DNA from: GM7GCV1 sp965221105
Lineage (GTDB): Bacteria > Pseudomonadota > Gammaproteobacteria > Pseudomonadales > GM7GCV1
Direction of reading: 5' to 3'
Assembly (NCBI GenBank): GCA_965221105.1
Contig: OZ244871.1
Location: 2,542,001 to 2,606,000, forward strand
DNA length: 64,000 nucleotides
A model generated the notes under the pieces. The model did no database searches, was not told where the DNA came from, and was given only the letters and a program-made list of their open reading frames with translations. The position numbers were made by a program, and so were the translations under genes. Of this stretch, positions 8,757 to 16,951 are shown piece by piece. Position 1 is the first letter of the stretch, and each line of letters starts with the position of its first letter.

Positions 8757-9692
8757 TCAGTTCCTGGTAAGCTCGGTGTGCAACAGACGTTGGCCTTCTT
8801 CCTCGACGTACTGCAAAAATTCTGAGGCAATCACAGTCTGGCGTTTTGACTTTGACCAGACGAAAAACCAGTGAGAATCAATAGGCAATTCGCGCACTGG
8901 CAGTTGTACCAGACCCGATTGTCCGCCGTAGGTCAGCGTATGGGCTGAAAGAATGGAAATTCCCAGCTTTGACATCACCGAGTGTTTGATTGCCTCATTA
9001 CCTTCGATGGTCATTTTTATGTTGAGCCGGATTTTATGCTGGCGAAGAAATTCTTCGACAGCATGTCTGGTTCCGGATCCCTGTTCACGAATCAGAAAAG
9101 GCTGGTCGAGCAGGTCTACCAGTGTCAGGCGTTTTTTTCTGGCGAGCGGATGATCCTCGTGTGCAATGGCCACCAGAGGATTGTCCAGAAACTTGAAGCT
9201 GCTGGTTTCAATATCCCGGGGCGGGTGACTAAATACATGGAAATCGTCGACTCCCTGCCGGAGGCGTTCAATGGTTTGTTGGCGGTTTCCCACTTTAAGT
9301 TGAATGTCGATACCAGGGTATCGTTCGAAAAAGGGGCCCAGCAAATGAGGAATAAAGTACTGAGAGGTGTTGACAACCGCCAGCCTCAATGTACCAGACT
9401 TGAGCTCCCGCATACTGTCCAGAGACCGGTCCAGCCGGGCAAAGCTGTCGATTACGTCAACTGCTGTTTTGGCGAGCGCGAGCCCGGCATCAGTGAATAC
9501 CAGTTGCCGGTGTGAAATATCGTAGAGTGGCGTGCCGATTGCTTCGGACAGCTTCTTCATCTGCATTGACACCGTAGGTTGAGTCAGATGCAATGCCTTG
9601 GCTGCTTCATTGATACTGCCGTGATCATGCACAGCCAACAGAATTTCAAGTTGCCGCAAGGTGCCTACATGAGCATGTAGTCGTGATTTCAC
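8757..9692 (-). CDS. LysR-family regulator, CbbR/RbcR-like
   Basis: This is a LysR regulator with an N-terminal winged helix-turn-helix (LRQLEILLAVHDHGSINEAAKALHLTQP read across the motif) and a C-terminal effector domain. Sequence character, including the end of the HTH (TVSMQMKKLSEAIG) and the effector-domain segment VVNTSQYFIPHLL, resembles CbbR/RbcR regulators of carbon assimilation. I place the start at a GTG at 9692, giving MKSRLHAHVG, the usual CbbR N-terminus. An upstream ATG at 9752 would add 20 residues and run over the operator-like palindrome. It is divergent from the sbtA-type operon, which it probably controls. Confidence 0.82.
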   Translation of the reverse strand: MKSRLHAHVGTLRQLEILLAVHDHGSINEAAKALHLTQPTVSMQMKKLSEAIGTPLYDISHRQLVFTDAGLALAKTAVDVIDSFARLDRSLDSMRELKSGTLRLAVVNTSQYFIPHLLGPFFERYPGIDIQLKVGNRQQTIERLRQGVDDFHVFSHPPRDIETSSFKFLDNPLVAIAHEDHPLARKKRLTLVDLLDQPFLIREQGSGTRHAVEEFLRQHKIRLNIKMTIEGNEAIKHSVMSKLGISILSAHTLTYGGQSGLVQLPVRELPIDSHWFFVWSKSKRQTVIASEFLQYVEEEGQRLLHTELTRN

Positions 9693-9751
9693 GGTATTCC
9701 GTACCCTATCCGATCGAATGCTGGTTAGAATAATAGATGTATTTCTATTCA

Positions 9752-9770
9752 ATAGATAGATAATATCTAT
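9752..9770. promoter_or_regulatory. Candidate LysR operator palindrome
   Basis: A perfect inverted repeat, ATAGATA-5 nt-TATCTAT, lies between the divergent LysR gene and the sbtA operon. It sits in AT-rich DNA and fits the LysR T-N11-A type. It is about 60 bp upstream of the preferred LysR start and about 95 bp upstream of the small membrane protein gene. Confidence 0.5.
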
Positions 9771-9865
9771 TTTTATCTATGAAAAAAAGGCCCCATAATA
9801 CCCTGTAATTCGATGCGGTAACGTGTCGGTTCAACGAGGTAATCAGGTGTCAGGAGCCTGCCAAG

Positions 9866-10090
9866 ATGGAAAAGCAATTTAAGTTCAGTGTAATTGTCGG
9901 AGGTCTGTTGGTCGCATTGGGTGCGATCATTGCCTCGCAATCCAGTGTTGGTGTGAGCCTTATGGGTGTTGGTGCAGTGATTGCGGTACTCGCATGCGTA
10001 ACTCGGCAGGCCAGACTGCAGGATGTGGAGGCGAGACTCATGTTCATTCCGTTTGATCGGTGGGAGCGCGGAGAACCAAAAAAATCATAA
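9866..10090 (+). CDS. Small membrane protein encoded upstream of the SbtA-type permease
   Basis: The 74-aa product has two closely spaced predicted membrane helices (VIVGGLLVALGAIIA and VSLMGVGAVIAVLACV) and a charged cytoplasmic tail ending RGEPKKS. AGGAG lies about 8 bp before the ATG. The permease gene begins 15 bp downstream, so the two are almost certainly co-transcribed. I do not recognise a family. By position it could be an accessory or regulatory subunit of the permease, but this is inference. Confidence 0.65.
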   Translation: MEKQFKFSVIVGGLLVALGAIIASQSSVGVSLMGVGAVIAVLACVTRQARLQDVEARLMFIPFDRWERGEPKKS

Positions 10091-10105
10091 ACAGGGGTAT
10101 GCTCA

Positions 10106-11065
10106 ATGCAGATTGATGTCGGTATTGCCTTTTTCGTTCTTGGTGCTTGTGCCACTTTGGTTCGCTCGAACATTCAGTTTCCCAAGGAACTCTATCATGC
10201 ACTGATCCTCTTCCTGATGATCGCAATTGGTCTCAAAGGCGGTGTAGCCCTGCAAGAACACGCATCATGGCATCTTATCGGTCAGTCAGCAGCAGTCATC
10301 CTGCTCGGTGTATTGCTCCCGCTAATAGCTTTCCCGGTCCTTCATTATATTGGTGAACTCAAGCGCTATGACGCCGCTTCCATAGCGGCACACTATGGTT
10401 CTGTTAGCGTAGGTACCTACGCGGTGGCAGTTGCATTCCTCGAAGCACAGAATATTGCCTATGAGCCTTACATACCCCTGTTTGTTGTGCTCCTTGAAAT
10501 GCCAGCGATAGCAGTGGGTATTGCTTTGGCAAGACGCACAACTGAGTCTGGAGAGGCCGTCAAAGCCCAGGGGTCGCCGCACACCAAAGAGCTGCTGCAC
10601 GAAGTGTTTTTTAATCAGGGCATGGTGCTCATGGCGGGGGGGCTGATCATTGGCCTTATTGCCGGTGAGCGCATCGAAAGGGTAACGCCCTTCTTTTTTG
10701 AGCTGTTCAATGGCGTGCTGGCACTATTCCTGCTGCAAATGGGCATGATGGCCGCTGGACGTCTTGATGAAATAAGGCGTCTCGGCAGTTTTATGCTTGC
10801 CTTTGGCGTTGCCATGCCATTGGTGGGCGGTTCGCTTGGTTGCGCGCTGGGTTTGGCGATTGGCTTATCTTCCGGTGGCACCATTCTGCTGGCCGTGCTG
10901 GGTGCCAGCGCATCCTATATTGCAGTGCCTGCTGCCATGCAGGTGGCATTGCCACAAGCCAATCAGAGTTTATCGATCAGCTCATCGCTGGGTATTACGT
11001 TTCCGTTTAATGTGCTTATCGGTATTCCGACCTTTGCCGTCATTACTCAGTGGATAGCGGGATAA
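10106..11065 (+). CDS. sbtA: SbtA-type sodium-dependent bicarbonate permease (DUF897)
   Basis: A 319-aa polytopic inner-membrane protein with about ten predicted helices in two similar halves. Each half has a glycine- and serine-rich re-entrant segment (HYGSVSVGTYAVAVAF in the first; ASASYIAVPAAMQVAL in the second). This is the pattern of the SbtA family, Na+/HCO3- symporters first described in cyanobacteria and now found in many heterotrophic bacteria. The cyanobacterial protein is longer (about 370 aa) because of a larger central cytoplasmic loop. A divergent CbbR-like LysR gene supports a role in inorganic carbon supply. No RuBisCO or SbtB gene is in the window. Confidence 0.85.
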   Translation: MQIDVGIAFFVLGACATLVRSNIQFPKELYHALILFLMIAIGLKGGVALQEHASWHLIGQSAAVILLGVLLPLIAFPVLHYIGELKRYDAASIAAHYGSVSVGTYAVAVAFLEAQNIAYEPYIPLFVVLLEMPAIAVGIALARRTTESGEAVKAQGSPHTKELLHEVFFNQGMVLMAGGLIIGLIAGERIERVTPFFFELFNGVLALFLLQMGMMAAGRLDEIRRLGSFMLAFGVAMPLVGGSLGCALGLAIGLSSGGTILLAVLGASASYIAVPAAMQVALPQANQSLSISSSLGITFPFNVLIGIPTFAVITQWIAG

Positions 11066-11386
11066 TTCTCATGAAAGAGCACACTGCAGTGGGCAGGGAG
11101 GCCAGTTATTGCCAAGCTCTAAGCACTCCATTCGATACGGGCGATCCTGTGCATTATGCCGGTTCCACGACAGCGCCAAGTTTCAATGGAACGGGTTCCC
11201 CCCTGCAGGTGTCCTGGAGTGTCAGACCCAGAGTCAAAAAAGTAAACATAGCGACGGTCGGTGAATGGTGTGAAGGCAATCTATTTGCCGAAGATCACGC
11301 GCACGGTGTCAGGAATCTGGTCATCAACCAGACCTCTTATCACCCATTCGATAATTCAGGGCGCACAATGCAAACCCTCTCCGCTA

Positions 11387-11743
11387 TCAGGAGCCCGATA
11401 GAGTCTGTATACCTGTTTTCGGCCTCGGCCTTTTCAGACGCACATGTCTGCGCTTTAGCTTTCGATGCAGGCAATGACCGGCTCTGTACAGGCATCGATC
11501 AATCGCCTGGCGCAGGCTCTCGCGCCTCTCGGTTATAACGATGGGCCTCAATCCAGATGGCGTCAATACAATCTGGCACTGTTTGTCGATGCCGCCTTTG
11601 CATCCATTGACATCGGAGAGAGTGATGGTGCCATATTCAATTTCATGGTGATTACGGGCGAATGCAAATGAAAGTCTATGCTCAATGTAGTTGCTTAGCT
11701 CAGCGTTGCCGTCCATATTGCGGACTCGAATATCGATGTTCAT
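11387..11743 (-). CDS. HPF/RaiA-like ribosome-associated protein
   Basis: The start is placed at the ATG at 11743 because AGGA lies 9 bp upstream and the product then begins MNIDIRVRNMD, as in hibernation-promoting-factor relatives. The 118-aa product has the beta-alpha-beta-beta-beta-alpha pattern of the family (NYIEHRLSFAF, ITLSDVNGCKGGIDKQCQI, LRQAIDRCLYRAG) and a basic C-terminus (KLKRRHVRLKRPRPK). Such proteins bind ribosomes in stress or stationary phase. About 320 bp between sbtA and this gene hold no gene I can support. Confidence 0.7.
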   Translation of the reverse strand: MNIDIRVRNMDGNAELSNYIEHRLSFAFARNHHEIEYGTITLSDVNGCKGGIDKQCQIVLTPSGLRPIVITERRESLRQAIDRCLYRAGHCLHRKLKRRHVRLKRPRPKTGIQTLSGS

Positions 11744-11931
11744 AAAAACTGTTCCTGATTTATACGGTATGTCGGTCAAGTAACTGCCGTTCATGCCATG
11801 CACGATCAACATGGCTCACGGACAGTGCCAATGTATGCATGGATTCAAATCAAGAAAAGTCGTAATTTATTGGTGTTTTGATCGAAAAAATATGCTTTCA
11901 ATCTGACGACATTCCCAGCGAAACATTACAG

Positions 11932-12852
11932 ATGGCACAGCAACTGAACTACAACCATTTACGTTATTTTTACACTGTCGCGAGTGAAGGCAGCATCGTA
12001 AAAGCCTCGGAGTCATTGCATGTCTCGCCCCAAACAATTAGTGGTCAACTCTCGGTGTTTGAAGATTATCTGGGCGTCAAGCTGTTTGACCGCACAGGCA
12101 AACAGCTGGTTATGAATGATATGGGCAGGCGTGTTTACAGTTATGCTGAGGATATTTTTGCCTTGGGTGCCGAACTGCAGCACAGCATCAAAACCAAGGA
12201 TGCCAGCCAGAAGTTTGTCTTTAGTGTCGGCGTAACCGACGTTATACCCAAAATCCTTGCTGTCGATATCCTGGAAAACAGTTTCCGGCTCGAAGAGCCC
12301 GCAAAGCTGGTCTGTCGCGAGGGCGATTTTAGTTCACTCTTGTCTGATTTGGCACTGAACAGGCTGGAACTCATCATAACTGATCGTCCCTTGTCTCCCG
12401 GAACGCCAGTGCGCGCCTACAATCACTTTTTGGGCGAATGCGGTCTCAGTTTTTATGCGAGCGATAATACGGCCAGCACACTTCGCACAGATTTCCCACA
12501 GTCACTCCACCAGTACCCCTTTCTTATCTGTGGCGATAAATCCAATCAAAAAATTAACCTGCAATCGTGGTTTGACCGGGAACAAATTTATCCGACGATA
12601 GTTGCTGAATTCGACGACAGTGCCATGATGAAGTACTTCGGCCAGTCGGGCTACGGAGTGTTTTGCACACCCAGCATAATCGAAGCCCATGTCACTGAGC
12701 ATTTCGGTGTTTCCATGATTGGTCGGACCAACAGGGTTACCGAGCGGTTTTACGCCATCTCCCCAGAGCGCAAGGTCAAACATCCCGGTGTAAAGATACT
12801 GGTTGAAGCGGCGCAGGCCATATTTGCCAACCCACTGGACTCGAGCGCGTAA
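11932..12852 (+). CDS. nhaR: LysR-family regulator, NhaR-like
   Basis: A 306-aa LysR regulator. The N-terminus (LNYNHLRYFYTVASEGSIV) and the segment VSPQTISGQLSVFEDYLG closely resemble NhaR, the Na+-responsive activator of the nhaA Na+/H+ antiporter. The later segment GECGLSFYAS and the ...EFDDSAMMKYFG motif also match NhaR. I chose the ATG at 11932 over an in-frame TTG at 11878 because family members begin close to the LNYNHL motif; no strong ribosome binding site decides it. No antiporter gene is adjacent. The nearby Na+-dependent permease is a possible target. Confidence 0.78.
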   Translation: MAQQLNYNHLRYFYTVASEGSIVKASESLHVSPQTISGQLSVFEDYLGVKLFDRTGKQLVMNDMGRRVYSYAEDIFALGAELQHSIKTKDASQKFVFSVGVTDVIPKILAVDILENSFRLEEPAKLVCREGDFSSLLSDLALNRLELIITDRPLSPGTPVRAYNHFLGECGLSFYASDNTASTLRTDFPQSLHQYPFLICGDKSNQKINLQSWFDREQIYPTIVAEFDDSAMMKYFGQSGYGVFCTPSIIEAHVTEHFGVSMIGRTNRVTERFYAISPERKVKHPGVKILVEAAQAIFANPLDSSA

Positions 12853-12974
12853 AGCTCATATCAACAAGCAGCTTTTTATTCGAGAAAAACGAAGTATACG
12901 AACGGTATATTCGGATCGACCGAGCATGCTCACCGACTAAAATTGAACCCGGTCATTTAATACGAGGACATTCC

Positions 12975-13295
12975 ATGAATGCAGCGGCCCACTCTATCTG
13001 CTCCGTCGAAAGCCGGGGCGTGAACACATGTGATACTCCCATCCTTGGCGGCCTGCACACTGTAGATCATTCCCGTGAGCCGGTCATGCAACTGTTGCTC
13101 GATATACAGAACTACCATCGAAGGCGAAACTTTAGCCACAAGGAACGATTCGGAGAGCCGGACCCGTGGTCTGAAGAAATGCTTGAGAATCTGGATACAG
13201 CAATTTCTCGGGTGAAGCAAATGATGGAAGATGCCGAGTATAGCGGCATGCCTGTTTCCCTTGAGTCTTCATTTCATATAGCAGTGCCTCACTGA
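12975..13295 (+). CDS. Hypothetical protein, 106 aa
   Basis: A small soluble protein, basic in the middle and acidic afterwards, starting at an ATG 8 bp after a GAGGA ribosome binding site. I do not recognise the family. It has no signal peptide or membrane helix. The central segment (MQLLLDIQNYHRRRNF, followed by WSEEMLENLDTAISRVKQMM) is predicted to be helical. It is followed by about 880 bp of decayed DNA. Confidence 0.5.
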   Translation: MNAAAHSICSVESRGVNTCDTPILGGLHTVDHSREPVMQLLLDIQNYHRRRNFSHKERFGEPDPWSEEMLENLDTAISRVKQMMEDAEYSGMPVSLESSFHIAVPH

Positions 13296-14178
13296 TACGA
13301 GTGCCTCGCTGGAATCAGGCTGTGATGAGTCACTGATCCTGCCGATTGATCGAACCGCAGCGAGACAGTCGTCGGTTCTGATCCTGCACTCAGTAGACCT
13401 TATCCAGGAGCCGTACCTGCCTGTTGTTGTGCGCCTGGTCTGGTCTGGCACAGCAGTGCATGACGGCCTGCGGGCATAGGGTCAGTGTGATGATGGGTGA
13501 CCTGTGTCGCCGCACAGGGTAGGCATACGGTCGCCGAAGAAACAGGCACGGCACCAGCCGAGATTGTGTTATCCAAAACTGACACCATGCCCTCACCCGT
13601 GCTTTTGCATATTCTGGTCCATTCCGATCACCGATTCTGGACATCCAGGAAAAGTGATCGAATAAAACCAGAATCAATGATCGGACAATCTCAGAACGGG
13701 TGATCGGGATCGCCGGAACACGCAGCTTTCGCACATCCGTCCAATGTCGCTCTGGATTGGCCTGCATCCGGCCCTCGTCGGCCTTATTTGCCAGTGCCAG
13801 ACTCTATCAATGCGCTACCAGAAGAAAATGGCATCGCCGCTATTGATACGCAGGGCGTGAAGGTCTTGAGGGATCCGGGAAATGAAGGATGCCATGGCCA
13901 ATGATGTTGGCCCCGCTCACTTCGGGCGATTCCAAGGAAGTTCTCGACTCTGCAGATGGTCGGCATGCGTCTGCCGACCACGGACGGGCGATACCCGACG
14001 ATGCCCCGTTTCACGCAACCACAGGCGAATTACCAGCTCTCGCTAGTGTTCTCGGAACAACCGACATCCAGATTGCTCGCCTGTATCGACGCGATCACTG
14101 CCTGCCAGTTGGTTGCCTGAAATGAAATGATCGAGGGTAAAGCAAAAAATATGGGAGGCTGTTCCTGGATTGATTTTC
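13296..14178. other. Non-coding stretch with insertion-sequence debris
   Basis: About 880 bp with no intact gene on either strand. It contains a transposase C-terminal fragment (13917-14120) and, around 13617-13735, dispersed half-sites of the GTGATCGG / CCGGAA / CAGAATC type that resemble IS21-family termini. It appears to be a graveyard of at least two elements. Confidence 0.5.
13917..14120 (+). pseudogene. Transposase C-terminal remnant (IS1634/IS4-like)
   Basis: Reading plus-strand codons from 13917 gives an open C-terminal fragment with IPRKFSTLQMVGMRLPTTDG, then MPRFTQPQANYQLSLV and SEQPTSRL. This resembles the extreme C-terminus of IS1634/IS4-type transposases, where a VxLPTTDGR...RYTQP segment is followed by LPEQPPP. 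There is no N-terminal part and no start codon. The family assignment is from memory of the motif and is moderate at best. Confidence 0.45.
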
Positions 14179-15447
14179 TTAACCGGTGGTTACGAACTCG
14201 TTTTTGCCGGTCTCCTGTGTTTTGGGTTGTCGGAACCTGTGATGATCGCTTTCCACTGCCGCAGAAATTTCGTCGAGAAATTCCGGTAGTGCGCTGACAA
14301 CACGGTTCCAGCTGGGAATAAAGGGTTTTTCCATGGGCCTCTCAAGAAAAATTTCGCCAGCCCTGATAATGTTTTCAGCAAACAGTTCGACAGCATGTTC
14401 CTCTTCGTGAATATCGTATTCCAACCCGTTAAAAAGAGCGTCGTTGTGGTAGGTATCAATGTAGTCGAGCGCGGTCCTGAAGTAAGTTGCCTTGAGGCTG
14501 CGGAGCGTTTCACTAGTAAAAGTGGTGCCTTGGGTGGCGAGTTTTCTGAACAAAGTTTTACAGATGTCGATAGACATTTTGGACAGGTTACTGTGCTTAT
14601 CTGCAGCTGAAAGACTTTGATGTTTGTGATCGTAGTTGTCCGCGATATCAACCTGGCAAATGTGGTTTTTGGCATAATTGCGGTGGATTTCTGAGAGAAT
14701 TGCCATTTCCAGCCCCCAGTCACCGGAAATGCGAATGTCGTTTAACACCTCACGGCGAAACGAAAATTCACCAGCCAGCGCGTATTTGAATCCACCCATG
14801 AAATTCAGGTATTCGATGTCTCCGCAGATTGTTTTGAGTGCCAGAATCAGTGGGCTCACCAGCAATCGGCAGACGCGCCCATTGAGTCTGTTGTTGGCAA
14901 TGCGTGCATAATAGCCTTTACAGAATTGGTAATTGAAATTTGGATTGGCGACAGGGTAGAGCAGGCGTGCAAGCAGAGAACGGTCGTAGGTGATAATGTC
15001 AGCATCGTGAATTGCAATTGCTTCTGCTTTTGTTGCAGCCAGGACATAGCCCATGCAGTACCAGACGTTGTGCCCTTTGCCCATCTGCCTGGAAAGCAGA
15101 CCAGACGAGACCAGTTTTTGTTGGAGTTTTTGCATGGCCGGTCCATCATTCCAGAGTACGTGCGTTTTCTGAGGCAATACTGAAAAATAGTTCAATGCGT
15201 AGCGATACTGTCGTTCGTCCGCTCGGTCAAGACCGACAATTATTTCATCAATGTATGTAACTTTTTTCAGCTCCTCCACTATATTGGCCAATGCTGGAGT
15301 TTCGAGTTCGGAAAACAGCGAGGGAATAATTACCGCCATGGGACGCTGGGCACTGAAGCCCTGAAGATCCTGTTCCAGCGATGCGACCGGTCGGTGCGTC
15401 AAATTGTGCAGTGTTGTGATGAGGCCGTTCTGGTGAAATTCTGCCAT
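14179..15447 (-). CDS. gpgS: Glucosyl-3-phosphoglycerate synthase (GT81-like)
   Basis: The 422-aa product is a cytoplasmic glycosyltransferase of the glucosyl-3-phosphoglycerate / mannosyl-3-phosphoglycerate synthase group. It has a GT-A fold N-terminus (AVIIPSLFSELE), a nucleotide-sugar-binding DxD motif in AIAIHDADIITYD, and the GKGHNVWYCMGY segment. It would join an NDP-glucose to 3-phosphoglycerate. The phosphatase partner gene ends 25 bp upstream, so the two enzymes form a pathway for glucosylglycerate, a compatible solute used under salt stress or nitrogen limitation. Whether the sugar is glucose or mannose cannot be told from sequence alone; GpgS is the better match. Confidence 0.8.
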   Translation of the reverse strand: MAEFHQNGLITTLHNLTHRPVASLEQDLQGFSAQRPMAVIIPSLFSELETPALANIVEELKKVTYIDEIIVGLDRADERQYRYALNYFSVLPQKTHVLWNDGPAMQKLQQKLVSSGLLSRQMGKGHNVWYCMGYVLAATKAEAIAIHDADIITYDRSLLARLLYPVANPNFNYQFCKGYYARIANNRLNGRVCRLLVSPLILALKTICGDIEYLNFMGGFKYALAGEFSFRREVLNDIRISGDWGLEMAILSEIHRNYAKNHICQVDIADNYDHKHQSLSAADKHSNLSKMSIDICKTLFRKLATQGTTFTSETLRSLKATYFRTALDYIDTYHNDALFNGLEYDIHEEEHAVELFAENIIRAGEIFLERPMEKPFIPSWNRVVSALPEFLDEISAAVESDHHRFRQPKTQETGKNEFVTTG

Positions 15448-15472
15448 AGTATTTTTTTGGGACGCAGGAGCG

Positions 15473-16345
15473 CTAGTCGCCTAAAAGCTCCAAAAGGATC
15501 TCATTCCAGCCGGCAGGGCCATACAACTCGCTTACCAGCACACCGTGCAGTTTTTTCGGGCCCGCGGGGATATCATGAAGTCCGGATCGAATCCACGCGG
15601 GCTGATCAGCCGCGTAGAGCATCGACAGGTCGTTTTCTGCATCACCCAGAGCAATGCTGCGAAAATTGGTCTTTGGCGAGTTGAGACGATATTGCCGTGT
15701 TATCCAGCTTAGGGCTTCGCCTTTGCTGACTTGTGCGTCGAGCACATGTAAAAAGCGCCCACCGCGAATGACTTGCCCATTTAATGACTTGATATAGGTG
15801 TCGAACTCCCTTAATTGGCATTCAGTGCCCAGCCATTTGACAGGTTCGGAGGCCTCGCGCTGGTTGGCCGCTGAAGCCTGTTCAATGTGCAGACCTGTTT
15901 CGAGACTGATAGCTTCCGTGCCGAGTTCGCTGAAACTGATAAAGCAGTTGCGGATTTTTGTGTCAGCGTGAGCAAGCGCTTCACTCCAGTAGTGACGTTT
16001 TTGGCCCAGATTGTAGATCAGGTAATTCTGCCCGGCCATATCTGAGCTCGAAAGTTCTTTTTCACCTGTGTGAACTCGATCAAAGTAGTGTTCAGGAACA
16101 TAGATGGCGGCACCGTTCTCCGTTGCAAATGGTGAGTGGCAGTGCAGCTGTGAGCGCAGCTCCAGCAACTCATGACAGGTCTTGCTGCTGACCGGAATGA
16201 GCGGGATGCCTTTATCGGCCAGCAGCGAAAGTGCCGGTCTTGCGGCTTCAAAGGAATAACTGTCATGATCCAAAAGAGCCCCATCGAAATCACTGTATAC
16301 CAGCCATTGAAATTCATCTGTCCCAGCTTGAGGTGTGTGCCGCAT
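15473..16345 (-). CDS. gpgP: Glucosyl/mannosyl-3-phosphoglycerate phosphatase (HAD-IIB)
   Basis: A HAD-IIB phosphatase that should remove the phosphate from glucosyl-3-phosphoglycerate to give glucosylglycerate. Visible motifs are the nucleophile motif in YSDFDGALLDHDSYS (motif I DxD), IPVSSKT (motif II), and GDAENDLSML (motif IV). The start is the ATG at 16345, preceded by a GGGGGAG ribosome binding site at short spacing; an upstream start at 16417 would add 24 unconserved residues. It is upstream of gpgS in the same transcription unit. The product is 290 aa, normal for the family. Confidence 0.82.
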   Translation of the reverse strand: MRHTPQAGTDEFQWLVYSDFDGALLDHDSYSFEAARPALSLLADKGIPLIPVSSKTCHELLELRSQLHCHSPFATENGAAIYVPEHYFDRVHTGEKELSSSDMAGQNYLIYNLGQKRHYWSEALAHADTKIRNCFISFSELGTEAISLETGLHIEQASAANQREASEPVKWLGTECQLREFDTYIKSLNGQVIRGGRFLHVLDAQVSKGEALSWITRQYRLNSPKTNFRSIALGDAENDLSMLYAADQPAWIRSGLHDIPAGPKKLHGVLVSELYGPAGWNEILLELLGD

Positions 16346-16643
16346 ACTCCCCCTGATCTGTGAATGGAGACCTGACGATCCTGCGTTGATAGAGCGGTAC
16401 TCGCGATTTGATGACAATAACCGTGGTGCCCAGCCTCACCATTCTACCACTCGTGAGTCCAGCAGCAGCGTCCAAGTGCACTTGCCAGTGTTGTCCATCG
16501 GACTGCCCAGGTACTATCGGAGATTCGGCGATGACGGCAGATAGTCTCAAGGGCTTGAAACTCAAGGCAGTCTTGACAGTCGGCCGCCAGCCTTCAATCG
16601 CCCGTACTTTCCCTGGAACGCGCTGCCGGAGATAGAGGCTCAT
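16314..16643 (-). CDS. Hypothetical ORF upstream of gpgP
   Basis: A 109-aa reading frame (alternative start at 16649) on the same strand as gpgP and overlapping its start by about 32 bp. It is rich in Arg, Val and Leu and has no recognisable domain. The overlap and the weak AGG ribosome binding site are compatible with translational coupling to gpgP, but it could be a chance ORF. The 300 bp further upstream (16650-16951) hold no gene I can support. Confidence 0.3.
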   Translation of the reverse strand: MSLYLRQRVPGKVRAIEGWRPTVKTALSFKPLRLSAVIAESPIVPGQSDGQHWQVHLDAAAGLTSGRMVRLGTTVIVIKSRVPLYQRRIVRSPFTDQGEYAAHTSSWDR

Positions 16644-16951
16644 GTTCAATGAACCTGTCTCATTGGCACTGTGTGCTTGGTGGAATCCTCGCTGTCGAGT
16701 GGGTTTGCCATGATGTTATGTGATGGCTCAGGTGGGCTTCCGAGGTCACGATTGTCAGGTTGCGAGCGTAAGCTCCTTCGATCCGTTCGAATGTATCAGC
16801 TGAGACTGCCTCCTGGGTGCCGTTGTGCTCCAGACGGCCGGGGGAGAGAACTCAGAAAACTCGTTGACGAGCCTTCTGGACGCCTTTAATTTCCCTTCTA
16901 AGGTATTGAATTTAAAGACTAAGATGCGTCCTCTCGTCGCACATGAGTATC

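Noticed and set aside
11071..11538. Plus-strand ORF following sbtA, about 155 aa
   Set aside because: Overlaps the HPF-like gene antisense, has no recognisable domain and a poor ribosome binding site. I could not exclude it fully but prefer the opposite-strand gene.
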